Below, piece after piece: positions 7,921-15,805 of a stretch of 64,000 bases of DNA. The notes beneath the pieces were generated by a model that was not told the DNA's origin, ran no database searches, and saw only the letters and a program-made list of their open reading frames with translations. The position numbers and the translations under genes were made by a program. Numbering within the stretch: the stretch's first letter is position 1; the number at the start of each line of letters is the position of its first letter. The stretch is taken from positions 647,001 to 711,000 of the forward strand of contig NZ_CP034437.1 of assembly GCF_003952225.1 (NCBI RefSeq). The letters run 5' to 3'. The DNA is from Paenibacillus albus (GTDB taxonomy: Bacteria; Bacillota; Bacilli; Paenibacillales; Paenibacillaceae).

Positions 7921-9825
7921 CTATCCCGTCTGCTCTTGCGCCGCCCATTGATTGTTTACCAGCCCCGCGTAGAAGCCATTCATGCGGAGCAGCTCGTCAT
8001 GCGATCCCGCTTCGATAATTTCCCCGCCACTCACGACCAGTATACGATCAGCTTCCCTGATCGTACTGAGCCTATGCGCAATAACGAAGCTCGTTCGGCC
8101 TTTCATCAGCGACTTCATCGCCTCTTGGATATGGAGCTCCGTCCGTGTATCCACGCTGCTCGTCGCCTCGTCCAGAATGAGAATCGCAGGATTCGCCAGC
8201 ACCGCGCGCGCGATTGTAAGCAGCTGCTTCTGCCCTTGGCTCAGGTTGCTTCCATCAGCGCTTAAATCTGTATCGTAGCCCTTCGGAAGCTTGCGAATGA
8301 AGGAATCGGCATTCGCGTGTCTAGCCGCCGCTTCCACTTCCTGATCGGTAGCATCAAGTCGTCCGTAACGGATATTTTCACGGATTGTCCCTGAGAATAC
8401 ATAAGCATCCTGCAGCACTAGCCCGATTTGCCTCCGCAGCTCTTGCTTGCTGAACCGCTGAATATCTTCGCCGTCAATCAAGATGCGTCCCGCCCCGATT
8501 TCATAGAAGCGTGTCAGCAGGTTGATGACGGTCGTTTTACCCGCGCCTGTTGGTCCCACCAGCGCAATCATCTGGCCTGGCTCAGCGTGCAGCGACAGCT
8601 GCTTCAGCACGGGCACATCCGGCTTATAGCCGAAACTAACGTGATCGAACACGACCTCTCCCCGTATTGAGCTTGGGCTCGGGCTTTGGAGATTATCGCC
8701 CCGATCGGCCTCGCTATCCTCCTGCATCTCCGGCTCTAGATCGAGCACCTCGAACACCCGCTCCGCTCCGGCAACCGCCGATTGGAACAAGTTATATTGA
8801 TTCGCGAGCTGATTGATCGGCTGGCTGAACTGTGTGGAATAGTTAAGGAAGCTGACGATAACGCCAATCGTAATGAGATCATGGTAAGCAAAAAGTCCGC
8901 CGCATACAGCAATGATGACAAACGTCAAATTGCGCATCGTGTTCATCATCGGTCCCATGGAGCCGGAGAGGCTCTGAGCCTTGATGCTGACCTTCCGCAG
9001 CTTTTCATTAATGTCGCGGAACTGCTCCGTCGATGTTTCTTCCCGCCCGAATACTTTGACCACCTTAAGCCCGGAGATCATCTCTTGGACAAAGCCGTTC
9101 ACCTCGCCAAGATGCTTCTGCTGCTGGGTGAAATAATGCCTCGTGTACTTCGTTATTTTCTTCGTAATATACGCAATGAGCGGTACGGTCAGAATCGTAA
9201 TGAGCGTCATCCAGCCGCTTAGCACGAACATCATGATCACGCTGCCGACGAGCATCAGGATGCCTGAAATCAGCTGAACGACCGTTTGATTCAGCGTATT
9301 GGAAACATTGGCGATATCGTTGGTCGCCCGGCTCATCAGCTCGCCATGCGTCTTCTGGTCGAAGAACGGAACCGGCAGCAGCTGGTAATGCGCCATAATG
9401 TCTTTGCACATGTCGCGAACCGTATTTTGCGAGAGGCTCGAGGCTGAATACTGCTGAATCCAAGTAAAAGCAGCCCCAAGCAAATAAACGCCTAGTAAAA
9501 GCATGCCCATTCGCATAAAACCGTCAAATTGGAGCGGAACAACGTAGTCATCGACCATTTTGCCGATCATATAAGGGCCTAACAGGGCAAGACCGGAAGT
9601 AATAAGGGTACTCAGCACGACGACAAGGAGCGCCTTACGTTGTCTGGCCAAATAACTGCCGATCCGCCGCAGCGTTTCTGCCGTATTCTTCGACCTTACC
9701 TTCTGAGGACCGCCGAGCTGCGGCCCGAAGCCTTGGCGAAAGCCCATCTGATCGAAATTCGACGACACCGGAGCCGCTGCTTGGTTCGAGTTAGTTGGAC
9801 GCGATGGATTGGTGCTGCCGGACAT
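7921..9825 (-). CDS. ABC exporter half-transporter, second subunit (YfiC/LmrA-like)
   Basis: This fused membrane/ATPase protein has 634 residues. The ATG at 9825 is chosen because AGGAGGTGGCGGCAT precedes it; a longer reading would run deep into the upstream gene. A Gly/Gln-rich N-terminal tail of about 45 residues is followed by six membrane segments, then Walker A GPTGAGKTT, the signature LSQGQKQ and Walker B ILILDEATS. It overlaps the upstream exporter gene by 35 bases, which indicates translational coupling and a heterodimeric multidrug-type exporter (inferred; the cargo is unknown). Confidence 0.93.
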   Translation of the reverse strand: MSGSTNPSRPTNSNQAAAPVSSNFDQMGFRQGFGPQLGGPQKVRSKNTAETLRRIGSYLARQRKALLVVVLSTLITSGLALLGPYMIGKMVDDYVVPLQFDGFMRMGMLLLGVYLLGAAFTWIQQYSASSLSQNTVRDMCKDIMAHYQLLPVPFFDQKTHGELMSRATNDIANVSNTLNQTVVQLISGILMLVGSVIMMFVLSGWMTLITILTVPLIAYITKKITKYTRHYFTQQQKHLGEVNGFVQEMISGLKVVKVFGREETSTEQFRDINEKLRKVSIKAQSLSGSMGPMMNTMRNLTFVIIAVCGGLFAYHDLITIGVIVSFLNYSTQFSQPINQLANQYNLFQSAVAGAERVFEVLDLEPEMQEDSEADRGDNLQSPSPSSIRGEVVFDHVSFGYKPDVPVLKQLSLHAEPGQMIALVGPTGAGKTTVINLLTRFYEIGAGRILIDGEDIQRFSKQELRRQIGLVLQDAYVFSGTIRENIRYGRLDATDQEVEAAARHANADSFIRKLPKGYDTDLSADGSNLSQGQKQLLTIARAVLANPAILILDEATSSVDTRTELHIQEAMKSLMKGRTSFVIAHRLSTIREADRILVVSGGEIIEAGSHDELLRMNGFYAGLVNNQWAAQEQTG

Positions 9826-11578
9826 ATGCCGCCACCTCCTCCTTGCCGAATTGGGACCGGTAAATATCTTGATAGACTTCGCAAGAAGCGAGCAATTCCT
9901 CGTGGGTGCCGCTGCCTGCAATCATGCCATCGTCGAGCACAATGATCTTATGCGCTTGAGCAACAGAGGTGATGCGCTGCGCGATGATGAACGTAACCGT
10001 GTCCTTCATAATGGCTGTTAAAGCATCGCGGAGCTTCCGCTCGGTGCCGAGATCCAGCGCACTCGCGCTGTCATCCATAATCAGAATTGGCGGCTTGATG
10101 AGCAGCGCTCGCGCAATCGAGACCCGCTGCTTCTGCCCTCCGGATAGATTGACGCCCTTCTGGCCAAGCAGCGTCTCATAACCATCCGGCAGATGAACGA
10201 TAAAATCATGCGCCTGCGCTATCCGTGCAGCCGACTCGACGTCCGCTTGCGATGCGCCAGGACTGCCAAAAGCGATATTATCTCTGATCGTGCCGGTGAA
10301 CAGGAACGATTCCTGCAGCATCATCCCGATACTGCGCCGAAGCTCGGTGAACGGCAGCTCCCTTATATCTGTGCCATCGATCTGTATGGAGCCGGATGTC
10401 ACATCGTATAGGCGCGGAATCAGCTGGACAAGCGTTGATTTGCCTGACCCTGTAGCGCCAATAATGGCGATTGTCTCGCCGCGACGGGCTTCCAGATTAA
10501 TGTCCCGCAGTACGAGTTCATTCGCGGAAGTCGATCCGCTATAGGAGAATGCTACTCCGCTCAGCTTCACATGTTTAACCGGCAGCATGGCGTTACCGCC
10601 TTTGTGATCTTGACGCTTCGTATCCTCAATCTTCGGCTGCGTTGCCAGCACCTCTTGGATGCGCTTCGCGGATACATTCGCCTGCGAAACGTTCATGAGC
10701 AGTCCGCTTACCATCAGCAAGGAAGAGAGCACTTGAATGACATAGTTGATAAAAGCGACAAGCTCGCCAACCTGCACCGAGCCTTGCGTCACTAGATCCT
10801 TGCCCCCATATAGCAGAATCGCTACAAGACAGGCATTCATGATAAAGGTGACGATCGGAGCGTTCAGTGCGATGAAACGGGCCGCTCTAATGGAGATCTG
10901 CGTGTAATCCCGGTTAACCGCATTGAAACGCTCGGTCTCATAACCGGATCTCACGAATGCTTTGATGACCCGGATGCCTGCAACATTTTCTTGAATGCGC
11001 GTGTTGACTGCATCGAGTCTCGTCTGAACAGCCGAGAACAGCTTGGTTGAGAATTTAATAAGGATGATAAGAACGAGACTGAGCGCAACCAGCGTTCCCA
11101 GCAAAATAAGGCCGAGCCGTACATTCATGAGCAGTGCCATTACGACACTGCCGATTAGCAAGCCCGGCGCCCGTACGAGACCTTGCAGCGCCATCTGAAC
11201 GAGATTCTGCACTTGGACCACATCGCTAGTCATCCGAGTGATCAGCGAGCCTGACTTCAGCTGATCTACATTTTCGAAGGAGAAGGTCTGTACTTTCTTG
11301 AACAGCGCTTCGCGGATATCTGCGCCGAAATTCTGTGAAGCGCGGCTCGCAAATAGGTTGCAGGCAACGCCCGTAATAAGCGACAGCAGCGCCACTACAG
11401 CCATGAATATCCCTGTCATCTCGATGACGGAGAAATCGCGTTCGACGACGCCGAACGTGACAATATGGGCTGCTAGACGCGGCTGCAGCAGATCGAAGAA
11501 CACTTCCAAGAGCATAAAGATTGGGCCGAGCAAGACGTACTTCCAATACGGCTTAATATAAGCTCTTAACTCCCACAT
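9791..11578 (-). CDS. ABC exporter half-transporter, first subunit (YfiB-like)
   Basis: The 595-residue protein has six membrane segments in the first 300 residues, then Walker A GATGSGKST, the signature motif LSGGQKQR, and ILIMDDSASALD in the Walker B region. The usual catalytic Glu after Walker B is replaced by Asp (DDSAS), while the partner subunit has DEATS. One degenerate ATP site is common in heterodimeric exporters such as BmrCD or TM287/288. The ribosome site GGAGACAG lies in the end of the preceding His-rich gene, so the three genes form one operon. Confidence 0.93.
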   Translation of the reverse strand: MWELRAYIKPYWKYVLLGPIFMLLEVFFDLLQPRLAAHIVTFGVVERDFSVIEMTGIFMAVVALLSLITGVACNLFASRASQNFGADIREALFKKVQTFSFENVDQLKSGSLITRMTSDVVQVQNLVQMALQGLVRAPGLLIGSVVMALLMNVRLGLILLGTLVALSLVLIILIKFSTKLFSAVQTRLDAVNTRIQENVAGIRVIKAFVRSGYETERFNAVNRDYTQISIRAARFIALNAPIVTFIMNACLVAILLYGGKDLVTQGSVQVGELVAFINYVIQVLSSLLMVSGLLMNVSQANVSAKRIQEVLATQPKIEDTKRQDHKGGNAMLPVKHVKLSGVAFSYSGSTSANELVLRDINLEARRGETIAIIGATGSGKSTLVQLIPRLYDVTSGSIQIDGTDIRELPFTELRRSIGMMLQESFLFTGTIRDNIAFGSPGASQADVESAARIAQAHDFIVHLPDGYETLLGQKGVNLSGGQKQRVSIARALLIKPPILIMDDSASALDLGTERKLRDALTAIMKDTVTFIIAQRITSVAQAHKIIVLDDGMIAGSGTHEELLASCEVYQDIYRSQFGKEEVAAYVRQHQSIASN

Positions 11579-11581
11579 TCG

Positions 11582-11968
11582 TTAGCTGTCTCCTTCTTTG
11601 TCGTCTGGGGCTGGGTCTACTGCTGGGTCTCCGACTGCGTCCGGGGATTCGGCTTCGGCAGGGACTGCGGCTTCGGCTGCGTCCGACTCGAGCTCGCGAA
11701 TGTCGAAATGCTGGGTGTATTCGTCAATGATGGCTTCGACTGCTTTCAGCTCGCCAAGCACCGTTGGTCTGATGTCCTGAAACTCCGGCGTATCAAGCTG
11801 CCGCTGCAAGGTTGCGCGTTTCACTGTGAGCCGCTGCAGAAATTCAAGCGCCCGTCCTCTGCGGAAGGTTTGTGCTCCGTGATGATGGTGGTGATGTCTG
11901 CCGGGCCCATGGCCGGGTCCTCCATGACCATGACCGGGTCCATGGCCGTGTCCGTGTCCGTTTCTCAT
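11582..11968 (-). CDS. His/Gly-rich small protein of unknown function, exporter-linked
   Basis: I do not recognise the family. The start at 11968 is preferred over an upstream in-frame ATG at 12007, because AAAGGA lies nine bases before it and the longer reading would translate through an operator palindrome. The 128-residue product opens with a Gly-His repeat tract ending in six histidines (about residues 2-31). A predicted helical core follows (RRGRALEFLQRLTVKRA to IIDEYTQHF), then a Pro/Glu/Asp-rich acidic tail. No membrane segment is seen. The His tract suggests metal binding. It is the first gene of the operon with the ABC exporter, separated from the second by only three bases. Confidence 0.8.
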   Translation of the reverse strand: MRNGHGHGHGPGHGHGGPGHGPGRHHHHHHGAQTFRRGRALEFLQRLTVKRATLQRQLDTPEFQDIRPTVLGELKAVEAIIDEYTQHFDIRELESDAAEAAVPAEAESPDAVGDPAVDPAPDDKEGDS

Positions 11969-11990
11969 AGGTTCACGTCCTTTCTTCGTG

Positions 11991-12052
11991 CATACATTTG
12001 TATACAACTGCTTTCAATAACTACTGTATACAAATGTATGCATGTCTGTCAA
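11991..12052 (-). promoter_or_regulatory. Exporter operon promoter with paired operators
   Basis: On the minus strand TTGACA (12052-12047) and TATACA (12030-12025) lie 16 bases apart. Two mirrored copies, CATACATTTGTATACA (11991-12006) and TGTATACAAATGTATG (12025-12040), each contain a near-palindromic ATACA-TT-TGTAT core. One copy overlaps the -10 region and the other lies just downstream, a typical repressor layout. No regulator gene adjoins. Confidence 0.75.
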
Positions 12053-12074
12053 TTTAAATTAATTTCACTTTACC

Positions 12075-12101
12075 TGTCACAAATCCAGCGTCTCTGTTGT
12101 C
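12075..12101 (+). promoter_or_regulatory. Candidate ECF41-type promoter
   Basis: TGTCACA (12075-12081) and TGTC (12098-12101) are separated by 16 bases. As I recall, the ECF41 consensus is TGTCACA-N16-CGTC, which leaves one mismatch. It lies about 65 bases before the AhpD-like gene, and an ECF41-type sigma factor follows that gene. Confidence 0.65.
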
Positions 12102-12165
12102 TTAGATAACGAAAGTTCATCCCCACCATGTTCAACAATCCAATCATCCAATGGAGGTAAATCCA

Positions 12166-12615
12166 ATGAAACTAAGAATGAATCATATGAATGCAAACCG
12201 TGCCGGATTCCAAGCCATGCTAGCCCTTGAGGAAGCGTCGAAGAAGATGGGCCTTGATCCTCTCCTGTATGAGCTTATCAAGATTAGAGCTTCCCAAATC
12301 AATGGCTGCTCCTTCTGCCTCGACATGCACGTGACAGACACACGCAAACTTGGCGAGTCCGAGCAGCGTCTCGCCCTAATCTCCGTATGGCGCGAGACTC
12401 CGTTCTTCTCCGAGCAAGAGCGTGCTGCGCTTGCATTGACTGAAGCAGTAACGGTTATTTCCGCTCAAGGCGTACCGCAGGAGTTGTACGACGAAGTCCG
12501 GGCTCACTTCAGCGAGAGCGAAGTAGTTGCTCTCGTCATGGCAATCAACGCCATCAACTGCTGGAACCGCATGGCGATTACGACAGGCATGTTCCCAGGC
12601 TGCTACGAAGCTTAA
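12166..12615 (+). CDS. Carboxymuconolactone decarboxylase/AhpD-family protein
   Basis: The 149-residue protein carries the AhpD-core sequence INGCSFCLDMHV with the redox CxxC pair and a nearby His. This is typical of alkylhydroperoxidase D-like proteins that act on peroxides or related compounds. The start at 12166 is set by GGAGGT at 12153-12158; an in-frame ATG at 12151 overlaps that site. An ECF41-type sigma factor follows in the same direction, and such sigma factors are habitually found beside carboxymuconolactone decarboxylase genes. The gene is therefore the likely target of the sigma factor through the promoter at 12075-12101. Confidence 0.92.
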   Translation: MKLRMNHMNANRAGFQAMLALEEASKKMGLDPLLYELIKIRASQINGCSFCLDMHVTDTRKLGESEQRLALISVWRETPFFSEQERAALALTEAVTVISAQGVPQELYDEVRAHFSESEVVALVMAINAINCWNRMAITTGMFPGCYEA

Positions 12616-12630
12616 TCCGTTTCTCGATCA

Positions 12631-12663
12631 AATAAAGCCACCCTGCACTAGGGTGGCTTTATT
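12631..12663 (+). terminator. Terminator after the AhpD-like gene
   Basis: AATAAAGCCACCCT and AGGGTGGCTTTATT form a perfect 14-bp stem with a 5-base loop. It separates the AhpD-like gene from the sigma gene, so the latter needs its own promoter. Confidence 0.85.
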
Positions 12664-12728
12664 GCTCGTGCATAGATAGAATGATAATCAACAAGGTCAG
12701 AAACCTGCGAAAGGAAGGGTCCGCCGTG

Positions 12729-13640
12729 ATGATGAACGATGCAACGCCTCTGGCTCAGCCTGCTCTGATCGAGCAGCTTTATCGCGATTACAAGCCTCTG
12801 CTCGCATCCGTCGCGTACCGAATGCTTGGCTCGATGAGCGAGGCAGAAGATGCCGTGCAGGATGTGTTCGTCGCCGTCAGCAAGCAGGATAACGGCACTG
12901 TGCTGCAGCATCCGAAGGCTTATCTCGTGAAGCTGGTCACGAATCGCGCGCTTAATATGATGAAGGCGGCGCCGCGCAAGCGGGAGAGCTACCCCGGGCA
13001 GTGGCTGCCGGAGCCGATTATTGAGCTGGATGCTGGCGAGGCGCCGCTCGATCGGCTCGTTCGCGACGAGCAGCTCGGCTACGCTCTGCTCGTCCTGCTG
13101 CAGACGTGCACGCCGCCGGAACGGGCGGTATTCGTGCTGAGGGAATCCTTCGGCTACGATTACGCCGACATCGCCGCCATGCTGGATAAGACCGAGGCCG
13201 CCTGCCGCAAAATCTACAGCCGCGCTGCTGCCAAGATCGGCCATCGTCCGGCGGCGGAAGCCGATACCGCGCTGGACGCATCCATCAAGCGGTTCGTCCA
13301 CACGTTTACGCAGGCGATCAACACCGGCAAACTCGATAGCTTCATTCATCTGCTCACCGAAGACGCCGTCATGCTCACTGACGGCGGAGGCGTCGTACGC
13401 TCGGCGATCAATCCGATCGCGGGCCGGCACCGCATCGCCGCCTTCCTCGCAGGCATCGCCGGCAAAGGCTCGCTTCAAGGTGAATTCCGCGAGGTTACGA
13501 TCAGCGGACAGCGAGGCTTGCTCCTGCTTCGCGCGGGCCGGCCTCCGTTCGCGATTATTTTCGAGCCGACAGCGGGGCTTGGCGCTATCGGGGCGATCTA
13601 TATGGTCAGCAATCCGGAGAAGCTGCAGCGGATTAATTAG
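12729..13640 (+). CDS. RNA polymerase sigma factor of ECF41 type (SigJ-like)
   Basis: The protein has 303 residues: a region 2 helix set (about 15-80), a region 4 helix-turn-helix (about 120-175) and a C-terminal SnoaL-like extension. Diagnostic ECF41 marks are visible: WLPEP in the linker (residues 92-96), DGGGV in place of the usual DGGGK, and NPEKL near the end in place of NPDKL. In this group the C-terminal extension modulates activity in place of an anti-sigma protein. AAGGAAGGG precedes both GTG 12726 and ATG 12729; either could start. No ECF41-like promoter is seen directly upstream, so autoregulation is not supported here. Confidence 0.92.
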   Translation: MMNDATPLAQPALIEQLYRDYKPLLASVAYRMLGSMSEAEDAVQDVFVAVSKQDNGTVLQHPKAYLVKLVTNRALNMMKAAPRKRESYPGQWLPEPIIELDAGEAPLDRLVRDEQLGYALLVLLQTCTPPERAVFVLRESFGYDYADIAAMLDKTEAACRKIYSRAAAKIGHRPAAEADTALDASIKRFVHTFTQAINTGKLDSFIHLLTEDAVMLTDGGGVVRSAINPIAGRHRIAAFLAGIAGKGSLQGEFREVTISGQRGLLLLRAGRPPFAIIFEPTAGLGAIGAIYMVSNPEKLQRIN

Positions 13641-13665
13641 CTTTCTGTTAAGAGGGGGATTCCGC

Positions 13666-13940
13666 CAATGTGGGGTAGCTACTACCCCTCTTGAGCGATT
13701 TCTATTGAATTTAAACCAATGTAGGGCACTGAGTACCTCTCTTACGGGAAATTCTTATGATTTGCGACCATGTAGGGTTTCTGGTACCTCTCTTGGCATT
13801 CACTTTAATGGAATATGAGAAAATTCGGTGAATCGAGCTAATGTGCATACCCTAGGGATCTTCTTAAGCGGAAAACCAGCTAATCTGGCTAAAGAGCGTA
13901 CCCTGGGGATCTTCTTGTGCGGAATCTTAGACGAACATTG
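13666..13940. repeat. Degenerate tandem repeat, about 51-bp unit, five copies
   Basis: Units begin at about 13666, 13717, 13769, 13838 and 13889. A shared frame is AATGTAGGG, six or seven bases, TACC, CTCTCTT and GCGGAAATT, with drift in every copy. Spacing is 51, 52, 69, 51 bases. Units four and five share TACCCTRGGGATCTTCTT. The stretch from 13641 to 13998 holds no convincing gene. Similar degenerate repeats lie at 38098-38217, and possibly a single copy at 58960-58988. Confidence 0.6.
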
Positions 13941-13998
13941 CGACTGTAGCTGCTCTCACACTACAAAGGGGGGATACCTCCCCCATGCCCCTACATAT

Positions 13999-14214
13999 CT
14001 ATGCCGATCCGCCATAAAATACGGCTTTGTTCCTTGGACGCTCGCCCACCTGCAGCTGTACGTTACGAATCGCAGTCAGAGGGATGATCTGTTCGTACAT
14101 TTGAGTCTTGTATTTGACGAATTTCTCGTCAACTTCGGTTATCGTTCCTTTGGATACATTTTGGCCGCCGATAAAGAAGATGGTGACCTCTTTATTGATG
14201 AACTCATTAAGCAT
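13999..14214 (-). CDS. Small LSm-like (Hfq-fold-like) protein
   Basis: This 71-residue product has a perfect AAAGGAGGTGAAC ribosome site, so it is probably expressed. The core from INKEVTIFFIGGQNVSKGTI to IIPLTAIRNVQL follows the Sm/LSm pattern of a short helix and five strands, as in small sporulation-linked or DUF2642-like proteins. The assignment rests on pattern only. It stands alone next to the repeat array and is transcribed towards it. Confidence 0.7.
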   Translation of the reverse strand: MLNEFINKEVTIFFIGGQNVSKGTITEVDEKFVKYKTQMYEQIIPLTAIRNVQLQVGERPRNKAVFYGGSA

Positions 14215-14331
14215 CTATTCGTTCACCTCCTTTAAACAAAGACATTATAACAGCAGCCTCTCACGCGATCCAAACGGATGGATTACACTCCTGTTTGCAC
14301 GAACGCCCGCTACCACTCCCTACCCGCACAC

Positions 14332-14361
14332 ACAAAAACAGAGCACCCCACCGGGTGCCCT
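14332..14361 (-). terminator. Terminator after the GH4 operon
   Basis: Read on the minus strand, AGGGCACCC pairs with GGGTGCTCT (one mismatch) around a GGTG loop and is followed by GTTTTTG. Confidence 0.75.
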
Positions 14362-14399
14362 GAAATGCTATTCATCTATTCCACGCCTCACGCCAACCT

Positions 14400-15788
14400 T
14401 CACTTCCAAGCCAGCTCTGGCAGAATTCCCTTCTGCAGCTCGCACATTTCGTCAATCATTGCGCACGCCTGATAGTACGTCGGCGCTTGCGGATCGAGCA
14501 GGATCGCTTGCAGCAGCTTCGTCTTGGACTTCTCCAAGTAAGCTTCCAGCAGCAGCTTATGAATCATGCCTTGAATGTGAATCGTGCCGATTACAGCTGT
14601 CGGCAGCTCAATGCTCATCGGCTTCAGCTCGATGCCTTGGCCATTAACAACCGCTTGCGTCTCCACGACCATATCGTCCGGAAGGCCTTTGATCGCGCCT
14701 TTATTCGGCAGGTTCGCGGAGTTGATCTCGATCTCATCATCGAAGTAGATCGCCTCGATAATTGGAATGGCATACTCCTGGCTCGGACATACCTTCTCCT
14801 TGCTGAACTTGTACGCTTCCTCTGTCCACGACTCTTGCGTATTCACTTGATCAAACAACCCTTTATCGAGGCTATGCCCACCTGCGCAGTATACGAAATC
14901 AGGCGTTCTGGAGCCTTCCTTCCACAGCTGCTCGCGCATCGGATCGTAACGATATTGCAGCGACAAGCCTGCATAGAAGTCAGACGCGTACGACACGTAC
15001 TCGCCGCAGTGGTTCGTGCCCGGATACGGATACATGCCATAGATTTGATACATCGTGCGGGACAGCCCGATATGATCCCATTCCGCGAGACGGTTCGCCT
15101 TGCGCTCTTTCTCGTTGAACAATGGATACAGGTCCTTGCCTGTCGCCTTGTCCCAAATCTTCGTGAAGAATCCAAAATGGTTCAAGCCGCCTGCCTCGAA
15201 GCCGATCTCTTCCTTCTTCATTTCGAGGAACTGGCTCACTTGGTCAACGCCCATATCAAGACCATGACACAGACCAACAATCTTAATTGTCGTAAGCTTC
15301 GAAATCGCCTCGACCAATTTGGCCTCAGGGTTCGTGTAGTTAAGGAACCAAGCGTTCGGACATACCTTCTCCATCATGCGTGCGATTTCCAGCATAGGAC
15401 CAAGGTTGCGGAGCGTGTGGAACATCGAGCCCGGTCCGCCGTTCTCGCCGTAAATTTGCTTGCTGCCGTAGCGGCGCGGAACATGGAAGTCCTGCGACCA
15501 GTAGTGGTAACGATTCACTTCAATCGCCACAATGGCAAAATCCGCATTCGTCAGCGCTTCTTCCAGATTCGTCGTGTGCCAGATCTTGGCCGGATGCTCG
15601 AAGGAATCGAACATTTCTCTTGCGTATTTATAGGTGCGGGCTACATTGTCCGCGCTGATGTCCATCAGAGCAATATCGAGATCCACATTCGACTTGAGAC
15701 GTTCCGACAATACGATATCATTCAATGCGCCGAGCGCGAACGAGACGCTACCCGCTCCGATAAGTGCGATTTTCATCTGTTTAGTCAT
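14400..15788 (-). CDS. Family 4 glycoside hydrolase, NAD- and metal-dependent
   Basis: This is a 462-residue GH4 enzyme, which hydrolyses glycosides through an NAD-dependent oxidation-elimination route. Seen features are the N-terminal Rossmann motif LIGAGS (residues 9-14), NYTNPE (150-155) and CHG (174-176, metal ligand Cys174) followed by GLNHFGFF. The residues around CHG help set substrate class in GH4. CHG is recalled for uronide-active members, but the motif alone does not fix specificity. It is the last gene of an operon with a ROK kinase, a NagB-like deaminase and a ROK regulator, which points to an amino-sugar or phosphorylated glycoside. AAAGGAG precedes the ATG by 12 bases. Confidence 0.9.
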   Translation of the reverse strand: MTKQMKIALIGAGSVSFALGALNDIVLSERLKSNVDLDIALMDISADNVARTYKYAREMFDSFEHPAKIWHTTNLEEALTNADFAIVAIEVNRYHYWSQDFHVPRRYGSKQIYGENGGPGSMFHTLRNLGPMLEIARMMEKVCPNAWFLNYTNPEAKLVEAISKLTTIKIVGLCHGLDMGVDQVSQFLEMKKEEIGFEAGGLNHFGFFTKIWDKATGKDLYPLFNEKERKANRLAEWDHIGLSRTMYQIYGMYPYPGTNHCGEYVSYASDFYAGLSLQYRYDPMREQLWKEGSRTPDFVYCAGGHSLDKGLFDQVNTQESWTEEAYKFSKEKVCPSQEYAIPIIEAIYFDDEIEINSANLPNKGAIKGLPDDMVVETQAVVNGQGIELKPMSIELPTAVIGTIHIQGMIHKLLLEAYLEKSKTKLLQAILLDPQAPTYYQACAMIDEMCELQKGILPELAWK

Positions 15789-15805
15789 AAATGATCCATC
15801 TCCTT

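Noticed and set aside
11969..12007. Upstream ATG extending the His-rich protein
   Set aside because: It would translate the operator palindrome and lacks a ribosome site; 11968 has one.
13666..13940. CRISPR array or insertion sequence remnant
   Set aside because: Repeats drift throughout the unit, there is no constant repeat with variable spacer, and no transposase fragment or target duplication was seen.
14487..15794. Open frame of 435 codons on the plus strand
   Set aside because: It is the exact shadow of the GH4 gene and contains no recognisable domain.
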